In this document: piece by piece, positions 16,022 through 24,290 of the stretch
Numbering within the stretch: the stretch's first letter is position 1
Layout: each line of letters starts with the position of its first letter
Assembly (NCBI GenBank): GCA_035457725.1
Contig: DATIBC010000056.1
Coordinates: 1 to 31,393 of the forward strand
DNA from: DATFES01 sp035457725
GTDB taxonomy: Bacteria; Pseudomonadota; Alphaproteobacteria; CACIAM-22H2
DNA length: 31,393 nucleotides
Direction: 5' to 3'
Program-made: the position numbers and the translations under genes
Notes under the pieces: generated by a model
Databases searched by the model: none
What the model saw: the letters and a program-made list of their open reading frames with translations, nothing else
What the model was told of the DNA's origin: nothing

Positions 16022-18763
16022 CTACGCGCGGCCGTGGCAGTGTTTGAATTTACGCCCTGAGCCGCAGGGGCATACGGCGTTGCGGGATACCTTGCCCCAG
16101 GTGCTCGGGTCGCCGGCGTCGAAGGCGGTGCCCGCCGCGGCGCGGCGCGCCGGCTGGCGCAGGGTGCCGCTTTTTCCGGCGCCCGGCGGTGGTCCTGCGT
16201 CGCCGCCGATCTCGGCCATCGCCGGCTCGTGGATCTCCTCGTAGCGCGACATATCCGGCTCGGGCGGCAGCGGCGGCGGCTCGGGCGCGACGCGGATCTC
16301 GATATGGCTCAATAGCGAGACTATGGTCTCGCGAAGATTCTTCAGCATCTCCTCGAAAAGCCCGAACGCTTCGCGCTTGTATTCGTTGAGCGGATCGCGC
16401 TGGCCATAGGCGCGCAACGTGATGCCCTGGCGCAGGTGGTCGAGATGAAGGAGGTGGTCCTTCCACACTTGATCGAGGACCTGGAGCAACAGCGACTTCT
16501 CGGCCATGCGCATGATTTCAGGACCGATATTCGCCGCCCGCTCGGCCATCCGGCGATTGACCGCGTCGTAGAGCCGCGACTTGATCTCCTCGTCGGCGAT
16601 GCCTTCCTCCTTGGCCCAATCGGCGATCGGCAGGTCGAGGGCGAACAGCCGCCGACATTCCTCGTGCAGACTCGCGACGTTCCATTTCTCGGCATAGGCA
16701 TCCGGGGGGATGCAGGCGGCGATCAGCGACTCGATCACCTCGTGGCGCATGTCCTCGATCTGATCGCCAACCTCCTCGGCGCGCATGATGTCGCGGCGCT
16801 GCTCGTAGATGACCTTGCGCTGGTCGTTCATTACGTCGTCGTATTTGAGAAGCTGCTTGCGGATGTCGAAATTGCGCGCCTCGACCTTCTGCTGCGCCTT
16901 CTCCAACGCCTTGTTGATCCAAGGATGGACGATCGCCTCGCCCTCCTGCAGGCCCAGCTTGCGCAACATGCCGTCCATGCGCTCCGAGCCGAAGATGCGC
17001 ATCAGGTCGTCTTCGAGCGAAAGGTAGAATTTGGAGGCGCCGGGATCGCCTTGGCGGCCCGAACGGCCGCGAAGCTGGTTATCGATCCGCCGGCTTTCGT
17101 GGCGTTCGGTGCCGATGACGTAGAGCCCGCCGGCCTTGACCACGACGTCGCGCGCCGCGGCGACTTCGGCGCGGATCGCCTCGGCGCGGCGCTGACGGTC
17201 GCCGTCGTCCTCGATTCCGGCCAGTTCCTGCTTCAGCCGCATGTCGATGTTGCCGCCGAGCTGAATGTCGGTGCCGCGGCCGGCCATGTTGGTGGCGATG
17301 GTGATCGCGCCGGGCCGGCCCGCCTGGGCGATGATGTAGGCCTCCTGCTCGTGATAGCGCGCGTTCAGGACGTTGTGCGGAATCCCTTTCTGTTTGAGGA
17401 CCGCCGCCAGCGCTTCCGACTTCTCGATGCTGACCGTGCCGACCAGGACCGGCTGCTGGCGCGCCCGCGCCTCCGCGATCTGGGCGACGATCGCCGTGCT
17501 CTTCTCACGCAGCGTCCGGTACACCTCGTCGTCGTGATCGGCCCGCCGCACCGCGACGTTGGTCGGAATCTCGACCACCTCGAGCTTATAGATTTCGGCG
17601 AACTCGTCGGCCTCGGTCATTGCCGTGCCGGTCATCCCGGCGAGTTTTGGATAAAGACGGAAATAATTCTGGAAGGTGATCGAGGCGAGCGTCTGATTCT
17701 CCATCTGCACCGAGACGTGCTCCTTGGCTTCGATCGCCTGGTGCAGGCCCTCGGAGTAGCGGCGGCCCTCGAGCATCCGTCCGGTGAACTCGTCGATGAT
17801 GACGACTTTGTCGTCCTTGACGATGTAGTCAGTGTCACGCGTGAACAGCTTGTGGGCCCGCAGCGCCTGGTTGGCGTGGTGGACCAAGCTGACATTGGCG
17901 ATGTCGTAGAGCGATCCCAGCTTGAGCAGTCCCGCCTCTCGCAACAGACTTTCCATTTTCTCGGTGCCGCGCTCGGTCAGCGAGACGGCGCGCATCTTCT
18001 CGTCCTTCTCGAAATCGTCCTTGTCGAGCTTCGGGATGAGCTTGTCGACCGCGTTGTACATCTCGGAGGAGTCATCGGCCGGGCCCGAGATGATAAGCGG
18101 CGTGCGCGCCTCGTCGATGAGGATGCTGTCGACCTCGTCGACGATCGCGTAGTTGAATGGCCGCTGGACCATATGGTCGAGCCGGAACTTCATATTGTCG
18201 CGCAAGTAATCGAAGCCGAACTCGTTGTTCTGACCATAGGTTACGTCGCAGGCGTAAGCGGCGCGCCGCTCGTCGTCGGTCAGACCATGGACGATGCAGC
18301 CGACGGTGAGGCCGAGGAAGCCGTAGATTCGGCCCATCCATTCCGAGTCGCGCCGCGCGAGGTAATCGTTAACCGTGACGACGTGCACCCCCTTGCCGGT
18401 GAGAGCGTTGAGATAGACCGGCAGCGTCGCGACGAGCGTCTTGCCTTCGCCGGTCTTCATTTCCGAGATCATGCCGCGATGGAGCACCATGCCGCCCATG
18501 AGCTGGACGTCGAAATGCCGCTGGCCGAGCGTGCGTTTGGCCGCCTCGCGCACGGTGGCGAACGCGTCGACCAAAATTTCGTCGAGGCTCTCGCCGCTGG
18601 CGACGCGTTCCCTCAGCCAGGGAGTGCGCGCGCGCAGCTCGTCGTCCGACAGCTTTTCAAGCTCGGGCTCGGCGGCGTTGATCGCGATGACGTCGCGCTG
18701 CAACCCCTTGAGAACGCGTTCATTGGTGGTGCCGAACAACCGTCGGGCGATGACGCCGAACAT
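16022..18763 (-). CDS. secA: Preprotein translocase ATPase SecA
   Basis: A 913-residue ATPase that drives Sec-dependent protein export through SecYEG at the inner membrane. Walker A is MKTGEGKT (residues 102-109), the DEAD-type box is DEVD (209-212), and the second motor domain carries TNMAGRGTDIQLGG and GRSGRQGDPG. The C-terminus has a proline-rich linker and an intact SEC-C zinc motif (CPCGSGRKFKHCHG) that would bind SecB or ribosome. The length is typical (about 900). The start MFGVIARRLFG at 18763 is chosen; an in-frame ATG at 18886 lies upstream of the predicted promoter and adds a non-homologous 41 residues. The gene is divergent from the parvulin gene. Confidence 0.97.
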   Translation of the reverse strand: MFGVIARRLFGTTNERVLKGLQRDVIAINAAEPELEKLSDDELRARTPWLRERVASGESLDEILVDAFATVREAAKRTLGQRHFDVQLMGGMVLHRGMISEMKTGEGKTLVATLPVYLNALTGKGVHVVTVNDYLARRDSEWMGRIYGFLGLTVGCIVHGLTDDERRAAYACDVTYGQNNEFGFDYLRDNMKFRLDHMVQRPFNYAIVDEVDSILIDEARTPLIISGPADDSSEMYNAVDKLIPKLDKDDFEKDEKMRAVSLTERGTEKMESLLREAGLLKLGSLYDIANVSLVHHANQALRAHKLFTRDTDYIVKDDKVVIIDEFTGRMLEGRRYSEGLHQAIEAKEHVSVQMENQTLASITFQNYFRLYPKLAGMTGTAMTEADEFAEIYKLEVVEIPTNVAVRRADHDDEVYRTLREKSTAIVAQIAEARARQQPVLVGTVSIEKSEALAAVLKQKGIPHNVLNARYHEQEAYIIAQAGRPGAITIATNMAGRGTDIQLGGNIDMRLKQELAGIEDDGDRQRRAEAIRAEVAAARDVVVKAGGLYVIGTERHESRRIDNQLRGRSGRQGDPGASKFYLSLEDDLMRIFGSERMDGMLRKLGLQEGEAIVHPWINKALEKAQQKVEARNFDIRKQLLKYDDVMNDQRKVIYEQRRDIMRAEEVGDQIEDMRHEVIESLIAACIPPDAYAEKWNVASLHEECRRLFALDLPIADWAKEEGIADEEIKSRLYDAVNRRMAERAANIGPEIMRMAEKSLLLQVLDQVWKDHLLHLDHLRQGITLRAYGQRDPLNEYKREAFGLFEEMLKNLRETIVSLLSHIEIRVAPEPPPLPPEPDMSRYEEIHEPAMAEIGGDAGPPPGAGKSGTLRQPARRAAAGTAFDAGDPSTWGKVSRNAVCPCGSGRKFKHCHGRA

Positions 18764-18813
18764 AAACGGTGTTAAACCTTTCGATGTCTTGCGAACGCGG
18801 AAAGCCGGGACAT

Positions 18814-18831
18814 GCGGGCCGGACGGCCCGC
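18814..18831 (-). promoter_or_regulatory. GC-rich hairpin in the secA leader
   Basis: GCGGGCC pairs with GGCCCGC around a four-base loop. It lies about 50 bases before the secA start and downstream of the predicted promoter, so it would be in the mRNA leader. Any regulatory effect is conjecture. Confidence 0.35.
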
Positions 18832-18851
18832 GAAATCGGCGGCGCGACTGA

Positions 18852-18880
18852 GAGATAGGGGCGCCGCGCTCGCCTGTCAA
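18852..18880 (-). promoter_or_regulatory. sigma70-type promoter for secA
   Basis: On the minus strand the sequence is TTGACA (18880-18875), a 17-base spacer and TATCTC (18857-18852). The -35 is perfect, the spacing is optimal, and the -10 keeps TAT. It predicts transcription starting near 18845 and a leader of about 80 bases. Confidence 0.65.
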
Positions 18881-19045
18881 CGACACCGGCGAGCCGAGTC
18901 GGGCGAATTTGGCTCCGCGGGTTCGCGTCTTGTGCCGAGCGGGGCTGTAAGTGCATGATGGCCGCCGCTCGCGCCCGACTCAGCCCCGGCGGCGTCTGCG
19001 ACCGGTCGGCCCGTCGTCACGCCATCCGCCGCACGAGAGGTTCAC

Positions 19046-19894
19046 ATGAAGTTGAGAATCGGCATCGCCATTACGAATATGATCGTCGGCCTGGCGGCGC
19101 TTCCGGCGTTGGCTCAGCAGCCTCAGCCGCTGGACGCCGCCGCCGATCCGGTCGTCGCCGTCGTCGACGGCACGGCGATTCGCCGCTCCGAGGTGCTGCA
19201 GGTCCAGCAAACCCTGCCGCAGCAATTTCAGCAGATGCCGATCGAGGTGCTCTTCCCGGCTCTGATCGAGCGAATGATCGACGCCAAGCTGATCGCCAAT
19301 GCCGGTCGCAAGGAAAATCTCGAAGCCTCGCCCGACGTCAAGCGGCGCGTGGCGATCTTCGAGGAGCGGGTGATACAGGAAGTATATCTCAACCGGCGCA
19401 TCGAAGAGGCGTCGACGCCGGAAGCATTGCGCGCGCGTTACGACCAATTCGTCAAAGACAACCCGGCCAAGGAGCAAGTAAGCGCCCGTCACATTCTCGT
19501 GGCGAGCGAAAACGAAGCCAAGGCTATAATCGTGCAGATCAACGGCGGCGCCGATTTCGCCAAGCTCGCCGCCGAAAAATCGATCGATCCCGCCGGCAAG
19601 CAGAACGGCGGCGATCTCGGCTTCTTCTCCAGCGAAGAGATGGTGCCCGAATTCTCCGCCGCCGCGTTCGCGATGAAGGTGGGCGAACTCTCCGCCACGC
19701 CGGTCAAGAGCCAGTTCGGTTGGCACGTCATACGGGTCGATTCGCGCCGCCAACAGCAGCCGGGATTCGAGGAAGTTCGCGAGCAGCTCGCCTCCGACGT
19801 GCAGCAGGAAACCGTCAACAGCGTGATCGCCAAGTTGCGCGAGGGCACCAAAATCGAGCGCTTCAACCTCGACGGCAGCCCGCGTCCGAACTGA
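19046..19894 (+). CDS. Parvulin-type peptidyl-prolyl cis-trans isomerase, periplasmic
   Basis: A 282-residue exported foldase of the PpiC/SurA/PrsA group. Residues 1-23 are a signal peptide ending in ALA-QQ. Residues 30-135 form a SurA_N-like chaperone region (VVAVVDGTAIRRSEV, LIERMIDAKLI), and residues 140-235 the parvulin domain (VSARHILV, GGADFAKLAAEKS, GGDLGFFSSEEMVPEF, SQFGWHVIRV). Parvulin's typical HxxI / F / GWH residues are present. It would isomerise prolines in proteins newly exported by Sec, which suits its position next to secA. GAGAGG six bases before ATG 19046 supports the start. It precedes argJ by 86 bp, an arrangement I recall from related genomes. Confidence 0.92.
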   Translation: MKLRIGIAITNMIVGLAALPALAQQPQPLDAAADPVVAVVDGTAIRRSEVLQVQQTLPQQFQQMPIEVLFPALIERMIDAKLIANAGRKENLEASPDVKRRVAIFEERVIQEVYLNRRIEEASTPEALRARYDQFVKDNPAKEQVSARHILVASENEAKAIIVQINGGADFAKLAAEKSIDPAGKQNGGDLGFFSSEEMVPEFSAAAFAMKVGELSATPVKSQFGWHVIRVDSRRQQQPGFEEVREQLASDVQQETVNSVIAKLREGTKIERFNLDGSPRPN

Positions 19895-19980
19895 CGACGA
19901 TCCACCTCGAAGAACCGGCGGCAGTTGCTACGCGCGCCGGGTGCTTACGCCATCCTCCTTCCTAATTCCAGTCGACCCCA

Positions 19981-21216
19981 ATGCCGGCATATACCATCTC
20001 GCCTTTGGCGCCCGAGCGCTTTCCCGATCTGCCGCCCATCCCCGGCGTGCGCCTCGCCGCGGCGGCGACGGGCATGCGATACAAGGGGCGCACCGACCTG
20101 ATGTTGATGGAGCTGGCGCCGGGGTCGACCATCGCCGGCGTTTTCACCCGTTCGCTCACCGCAGCGCCGCCGGTCGAGTGGTGTCGATCGCGAATCGGCC
20201 GCGGGCGCGTCCGCGCCATCATCGTCAACGCCGGCAACGCCAACGCCTTCACCGGGCGGCGCGGGCGCGCCGCGGTCGCGATCACCGCCGGCGCCGTCGC
20301 CAAACAGATCGGCGCGGCGCGCGACGACGTGTTCGTGGCATCGACCGGCGTGATCGGCGTGCAGCTGCCGGTTGAGGGGATCGTCCAGACGCTGCCCGTC
20401 GCCAAGGAATTGCTGTCGCCTGCCTCATGGGCCGATGCGGCGCGAGCGATCATGACCACCGACACCTTCCCCAAGGGCGCCACGCGCAAGGCGAAGATCG
20501 GCGAAACCGAGGTGACGATCAACGGGTTCGCCAAAGGCTCGGGCATGATCGCCCCCGACATGGCGACGCTGATCGCCGTGATCGCCACCGACGCGCGGAT
20601 TCCCGCCTCGGCGCTGCGCGCCATGACGCGCGAAAGCGCCGAGCGTACGTTCAACTGCATCACCGTCGACGGCGACACGTCGACCAGCGACACGCTCCTG
20701 GTCGCGGCGACGGGTCGCGCGCAAAACCGCCGCGTGAGCGGCGCCAGCGATCGCGTCCTCGCCCCCTTCCGCGCTGCGCTCGAAGAGGTGATGCGCGATC
20801 TGGCGCTGCAAGTCGTGCGCGACGGCGAAGGGGCGCAGAAACTGGTGACGATCCGGGTGAGCGGCGCCGCCTCCCACCAGGCGGCGCGGCGGATCGGTCT
20901 TGCCATCGGTAACTCGCCGCTGGTCAAGACGGCAATCGCCGCCGGCGACGCCAATTGGGGGCGGCTCGTCATGGCGGTCGGCAAATCGGGCGAAAAAGCC
21001 GATCGCGATCGTCTCAAGATCGCCATAGGCGGCATCGCGATCGCCGCCAACGGCGAGGCCGTGCCGGGCTATGACGAAACCCCGGTCGCCAAGCACATGG
21101 CCGGGCGCGAGATCGACATCGCGGTCGACATCGGCGTTGGTCGAGGCAAGGCGGTGGTGTGGAGCTGCGATTTGACCCACGGGTATATCGACATCAATGG
21201 CAGCTATCGGAGCTGA
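19981..21216 (+). CDS. argJ: Bifunctional glutamate N-acetyltransferase / ornithine acetyltransferase ArgJ
   Basis: The 411-residue enzyme transfers acetyl groups between N-acetylornithine and glutamate in the cyclic arginine pathway, and may also use acetyl-CoA. The precursor self-cleaves at an Ala-Thr bond. Here the site is A195-T196 in KGSGMIAPDMATLIAV, and the freed threonine is the nucleophile. Supporting segments are NAGNANAFTG (about residues 83-92), CITVDGDTSTSD (about 223-234) and GDANWGRLVMAVGKSG (about 322-337). The length is normal. It is followed by the Nudix gene, which overlaps its 3' end by 20 bases. Whether it is mono- or bifunctional cannot be read from sequence alone. Confidence 0.96.
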   Translation: MPAYTISPLAPERFPDLPPIPGVRLAAAATGMRYKGRTDLMLMELAPGSTIAGVFTRSLTAAPPVEWCRSRIGRGRVRAIIVNAGNANAFTGRRGRAAVAITAGAVAKQIGAARDDVFVASTGVIGVQLPVEGIVQTLPVAKELLSPASWADAARAIMTTDTFPKGATRKAKIGETEVTINGFAKGSGMIAPDMATLIAVIATDARIPASALRAMTRESAERTFNCITVDGDTSTSDTLLVAATGRAQNRRVSGASDRVLAPFRAALEEVMRDLALQVVRDGEGAQKLVTIRVSGAASHQAARRIGLAIGNSPLVKTAIAAGDANWGRLVMAVGKSGEKADRDRLKIAIGGIAIAANGEAVPGYDETPVAKHMAGREIDIAVDIGVGRGKAVVWSCDLTHGYIDINGSYRS

Positions 21217-21661
21217 TGCGCCCGCGGGGTGCGAGGGGATACCCGACCCGCCAGCGAGCGTCGCGCCGATCGTTCTGGTCGCCGCAGCCGCACTGATCGA
21301 TGTCGACGGCCGCGTGCTTCTTGCCCGCCGGCCGCCGGGCAAGCCCATGGCCGGGCTGTGGGAGTTTCCAGGCGGTAAAGTGCGCGAGGGCGAGGCTCCC
21401 GAGGTTGCGCTCGGGCGCGAGCTCCACGAGGAGCTCGGCATCGACATCCGTGCCGCCTGCCTTGCGCCGTTTGCCTTCGCCTCGCATCGCTATCCGGATT
21501 TTCACTTGCTGATGCCGCTTTTCATCTGCCGCAAATGGCAGGGAACGGCGCGTGCGCGCGAGGGACAGGAGCTCGCATGGGTCCGGCCGTCGCGGCTCGG
21601 CGACTATCCGATGCCGCCCGCCGATGTCCCGCTGATCGCGCTATTGCGCGATCTTCTCTAG
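21197..21661 (+). CDS. mutT: MutT-type Nudix (8-oxo-)dGTP diphosphatase
   Basis: A 154-residue Nudix hydrolase. The Nudix box G-x5-E-x7-R-E-U-x-E-E-x-G-U is complete: GGKVREGEAPEVALGRELHEELGI (described here as spanning about residues 55-78), with the metal-binding glutamates at its end. Preceding segments ALIDVDGRVLLARRPPGKPMAGLWEFPG match MutT proteins that sanitise 8-oxo-dGTP. The first 22 residues overlap argJ and look unstructured, so the true start may be slightly later. Being coupled to argJ reflects synteny rather than shared chemistry. A broader nucleoside-triphosphate substrate range is possible. Confidence 0.9.
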   Translation: MAAIGADAPAGCEGIPDPPASVAPIVLVAAAALIDVDGRVLLARRPPGKPMAGLWEFPGGKVREGEAPEVALGRELHEELGIDIRAACLAPFAFASHRYPDFHLLMPLFICRKWQGTARAREGQELAWVRPSRLGDYPMPPADVPLIALLRDLL

Positions 21662-21694
21662 TCCAAACCTGGCGTGATCGTTTGACGGTGACGG

Positions 21695-21706
21695 CTTGCC
21701 GGCAAG
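21695..21706. terminator. Palindrome between convergent mutT and NDUFAF5-like genes
   Basis: CTTGCCGGCAAG is a perfect 12-bp palindrome in the 65-bp gap between the convergent genes. It could help bidirectional termination, but it has no loop or T-tract. Confidence 0.25.
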
Positions 21707-21726
21707 AACCGAACGCCCGCCGCGCG

Positions 21727-22662
21727 TTACGGCTCGTTGTCGGAGCGCCGCGGCATGCCGTCGCTCGCGGAGTGTTCGCGCGTACCCAGCGCCGCGGCCA
21801 GACGCTCGACGGCGCTACCGGGCTTGAGCGGCCTCGGCTGCGAGCCGTGCGGCGCCCAGCCGGTGAGCATAATGACCTGGAACGTCGCCGGGATGCGTTC
21901 GCTCTTATCGGCGAACATCGAATGATAGATCGCCGCCGCGCGGAGCAACGTGGTGCGGCGGGTGAAATGGCGCGGGCGCTCGAGCACGGCATTGGTCTGG
22001 CCCATGCCGCGCAGGTCGCGCATCAGGTCGACGGCGCTCGCATACGTCACCGTCCAGGTGTCGGCGTCGACGACGGGCAAGGCGAATCCCGCCCGCTGCA
22101 ATAAGGCGCCCGCCTCGCGCACATCGATGAACGGCGAGACGCGCGGACTGACGCCGCCCGACGCGGCGATCTCCGCCTCCATGAGCGCTTGGCGGAGCTC
22201 CTTGAGTGTTTCGCCGCCCAGCAACGCGGCGATAAACAATCCGTCCGGCTTAAGCGCGCGGCGGATTTGCACCAGCGCGCCCGGCAGGTCGTTGGTCCAG
22301 TGCAACGAGAGGCAGCTCAGCGCAAGATCGAAGCTCGCCTCGCCGAAGGGGAGGAACTCCTCGTCGGCAACGACGGCGCACCGCGTTCTCGACCGCGCGC
22401 AGGGCCGCCGTGCGGCCTCGTCGGAAAGATCGCATTCGACGAGCGTCTCGATGTCGTCGCGCCCGGCGAGCGCCTCGACCAACCCGCCGTGCCCGCCATG
22501 CGCCAACGCCACCGGAAATGTCCGGCGAACGTCATCGAGCCGTTCCGCCAAGCGACCTGCGGCTTCGCGGAAAAGGAAATCGTGGTCGGCGAAGACGCGC
22601 GCCGCGCGCGCCATATGAAGTCGCACGATACGACGGTCGAACACGTGGGGAGACCCAGCCAT
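21727..22662 (-). CDS. NDUFAF5/BioC-like class I methyltransferase-fold protein
   Basis: A 311-residue protein closely resembling NDUFAF5, the mitochondrial complex I assembly factor that hydroxylates an arginine of the NDUFS7 subunit. Shared segments include VFDRRIVRLH (about residues 7-16), VVADEEFLPF, LSCLSLHWTNDLPGAL, ALKPDGLFIAALLGGETL and DLRGMGQTNAV, then ATFQVIMLTGW. It probably acts on a complex I subunit or similar target. The usual SAM loop (D-x-G-x-G-x-G) is replaced by ALAHGGHGGL, so cofactor binding may be altered. The start ATG 22662 fits the family opening. It is divergent from comF and convergent with mutT. Confidence 0.85.
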   Translation of the reverse strand: MAGSPHVFDRRIVRLHMARAARVFADHDFLFREAAGRLAERLDDVRRTFPVALAHGGHGGLVEALAGRDDIETLVECDLSDEAARRPCARSRTRCAVVADEEFLPFGEASFDLALSCLSLHWTNDLPGALVQIRRALKPDGLFIAALLGGETLKELRQALMEAEIAASGGVSPRVSPFIDVREAGALLQRAGFALPVVDADTWTVTYASAVDLMRDLRGMGQTNAVLERPRHFTRRTTLLRAAAIYHSMFADKSERIPATFQVIMLTGWAPHGSQPRPLKPGSAVERLAAALGTREHSASDGMPRRSDNEP

Positions 22663-22792
22663 CGTCCAACTATCGCATGATCGATGGAAAAGAAACCGTG
22701 AATCTTCCGCGGTTGCCGGCGTCGCGCAAAAGCAAGATTATGACCGTCGCGCGCCGTTGACACCGGCGATCAACCCGTGATCGCATCGGATC

Positions 22793-23575
22793 ATGATTAT
22801 GGCTTCGCAGTTGCGCGACGTCCTTGCGATGTTGACGCGCCGTGCGCTCGACATCGTGCTGCCGCCGCAATGTTTGTCGTGCGGCGCGTTGGTGGAAAGC
22901 GCCAACGCGCTGTGCGCGAGCTGCTGGTCGCGAATTACCTGGATCGCCGCGCCGTATTGCGCCTGCTGCGGGCTGCCGTTTGATTTCGATCCGGCGGCGT
23001 CGCGCGCCGATGCGATCTTGTGCACGGGTTGCCTCGCCGAACCTCCGGAGTTCCGCCGTGCCCGCGCCGCGTTCCGTTACGACGATGGCGGCAAGCGTCT
23101 GATTCTCGGGCTCAAATTCGGCGACCGCACCGACAGCGCACCAGCATTCGGCCGCTGGCTCGCCCGCGCCGGCGCCGAATCGCTGGCCGACGCCGACATG
23201 GTGGCGCCGGTGCCGATGCACTGGACCCGCCTGGCGTGGCGAAAATACAACCAATCTTCGCTGTTGGCGCTCGCGGTAGCGCGCGCTGCAGGCCTTAGAT
23301 GCGCTCCCGATTTATTGATCCGGCGCCGGCGGACGCCGCCGCAGGGCGATTTGGGGCGCAACGAGCGATGGCGCAATGTTCGGGGTGCGTTCGCCGTCAA
23401 CCGCCGTCATGCCTCAGCCGTCGCCGGCACGCGCGTCGTTCTGGTCGACGACGTCCTCACAACTGGCGCCACGGCGCGGCACTGCGCTCGCGCCCTGCTT
23501 GGCGCCGGCGCGGCGTCGGTCGATTTGCTGACATTGGCACGGGTCGTCAGACCGGGGGGAGGGGGTAACGGCTAG
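22793..23575 (+). CDS. comF: ComF family phosphoribosyltransferase-like protein
   Basis: A 260-residue protein with the double zinc finger of ComF/GntX at residues 20-85 (CLSCG, LCASCW, YCACCGLPF, LCTGCLAEPP) followed by a type I phosphoribosyltransferase domain. The PRPP loop is VVLVDDVLTTGATA, and the flexible region includes ADMVAPVPMHWTRLAWRKYNQ. Homologues act in DNA uptake (ComFC) or have unassigned roles; the alphaproteobacterial function is unclear. It is the first gene of a + strand run with grxC, cupin and nitrilase, 82 bp ahead of grxC. The ATG at 22793 is favoured; ATG 22799 is almost equivalent. The C-terminus GGGGNG is slightly ragged. Confidence 0.9.
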   Translation: MIMASQLRDVLAMLTRRALDIVLPPQCLSCGALVESANALCASCWSRITWIAAPYCACCGLPFDFDPAASRADAILCTGCLAEPPEFRRARAAFRYDDGGKRLILGLKFGDRTDSAPAFGRWLARAGAESLADADMVAPVPMHWTRLAWRKYNQSSLLALAVARAAGLRCAPDLLIRRRRTPPQGDLGRNERWRNVRGAFAVNRRHASAVAGTRVVLVDDVLTTGATARHCARALLGAGAASVDLLTLARVVRPGGGGNG

Positions 23576-23657
23576 GCAAACAAGCCTCTAGTCCTTATCT
23601 TAAGGCGGTCGGCCGTCGCGCGGCGACTGACGCTATTTACCAAGGCGTAACCATATC

Positions 23658-23924
23658 ATGACCGCGAAGGTCGAAATCTATACCAGCCCGTTTTGCGGCT
23701 ATTGCCATCGCGCAAAGCGACTGCTGGAGGAGAAGGGCGTCGTCTACAACGAGTTCGATATTTTGATGGACGGGGCCAAACGGACCGAGATGACCGCCCG
23801 GGCGAAGGGCCGGACGACGGTGCCGCAGATCTTCATCGATGGCCACCATGTTGGCGGATACGAGGAACTCCGTGCGCTCGAGCGCGACGGCAGCCTCGAC
23901 GCGAAACTTGCAGGCTCGGCATGA
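23658..23924 (+). CDS. grxC: Glutaredoxin 3
   Basis: An 88-residue thioltransferase that uses glutathione to reduce disulfides and mixed disulfides in the cytoplasm. The active site is C13-G-Y-C16 within YTSPFCGYC, and the glutathione-binding TVPQIFID and GGYEEL segments (about residues 54-72) are intact, so it is a dithiol class I glutaredoxin. The length is typical. It ends in an ATGA overlap with the cupin gene, so the two are translationally coupled. The comF-grxC-nitrilase order is one I associate with Rhodospirillales and Rhizobiales. Confidence 0.96.
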   Translation: MTAKVEIYTSPFCGYCHRAKRLLEEKGVVYNEFDILMDGAKRTEMTARAKGRTTVPQIFIDGHHVGGYEELRALERDGSLDAKLAGSA

Positions 23925-24277
23925 ACGATTCCGCGAAGGGGGCGGAGGGCGAAGGCGCAAGGCGCACCATCGCCGATTGGCGGCCGCGGGTGCCGGGCCA
24001 AGGCGTGCGCTCGGTGGCCGTGCTGGAGCACGGCACGATGCTGGCCAAGCTTTACGCGCCGCGCGGCAGCGATCCGCAGACGCCGCATACCCGTGACGAG
24101 ATTTATGTGGTGGCGAGCGGCCGTGGCACGTTCGTCCACGGCGGCCAGCGCACCGAGTTTGGGCCGGGCGATCTTCTGTTCGTTCCGGCGGGAGTCGTCC
24201 ATCGCTTCGAGGATTTCAGCGACGATCTGGCGCTGTGGGTCGTTTTCTATGGCCCGGAAGGCGGCGAACGGCCATGA
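23921..24277 (+). CDS. Small cupin domain protein
   Basis: A 118-residue single-domain cupin. Motif 1 is approximated by TPHTRDEIYVVASGRGTFV (around residues 47-65), providing His and Glu metal ligands, and motif 2 by FGPGDLLFVPAGVVHRFEDF (around 73-92) with the C-terminal histidine. A metal-binding beta-barrel is therefore likely; the substrate or signal is unknown. Its start ATG overlaps the grxC stop by 4 bases, and the nitrilase begins 13 bp after its stop. A longer in-frame opening upstream to 23693 lies within grxC and is ignored. Its insertion between grxC and the nitrilase suggests a thiol- or amide-related role, but this is inference only. Confidence 0.85.
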   Translation: MNDSAKGAEGEGARRTIADWRPRVPGQGVRSVAVLEHGTMLAKLYAPRGSDPQTPHTRDEIYVVASGRGTFVHGGQRTEFGPGDLLFVPAGVVHRFEDFSDDLALWVVFYGPEGGERP

Positions 24278-24290
24278 GGAGCGGATAGGA

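Noticed and set aside
16436..18775. A 779-codon open frame on the + strand opposite secA
   Set aside because: Antisense shadow of a long GC-rich gene; its translation is rich in Asp, Val and Arg with no recognisable domain, while the minus strand encodes complete SecA.
18764..19045. The 282-bp secA / parvulin divergent gap searched for a small gene or SecM-like leader peptide
   Set aside because: Only the secA promoter, the leader hairpin and the parvulin RBS are visible; no credible short coding frame with RBS.
22757..22786. TTGACA followed by a weak -10 just before comF
   Set aside because: The -10 hexamer is poor at 17 or 18 bp spacing and would place the transcript start almost on the start codon.
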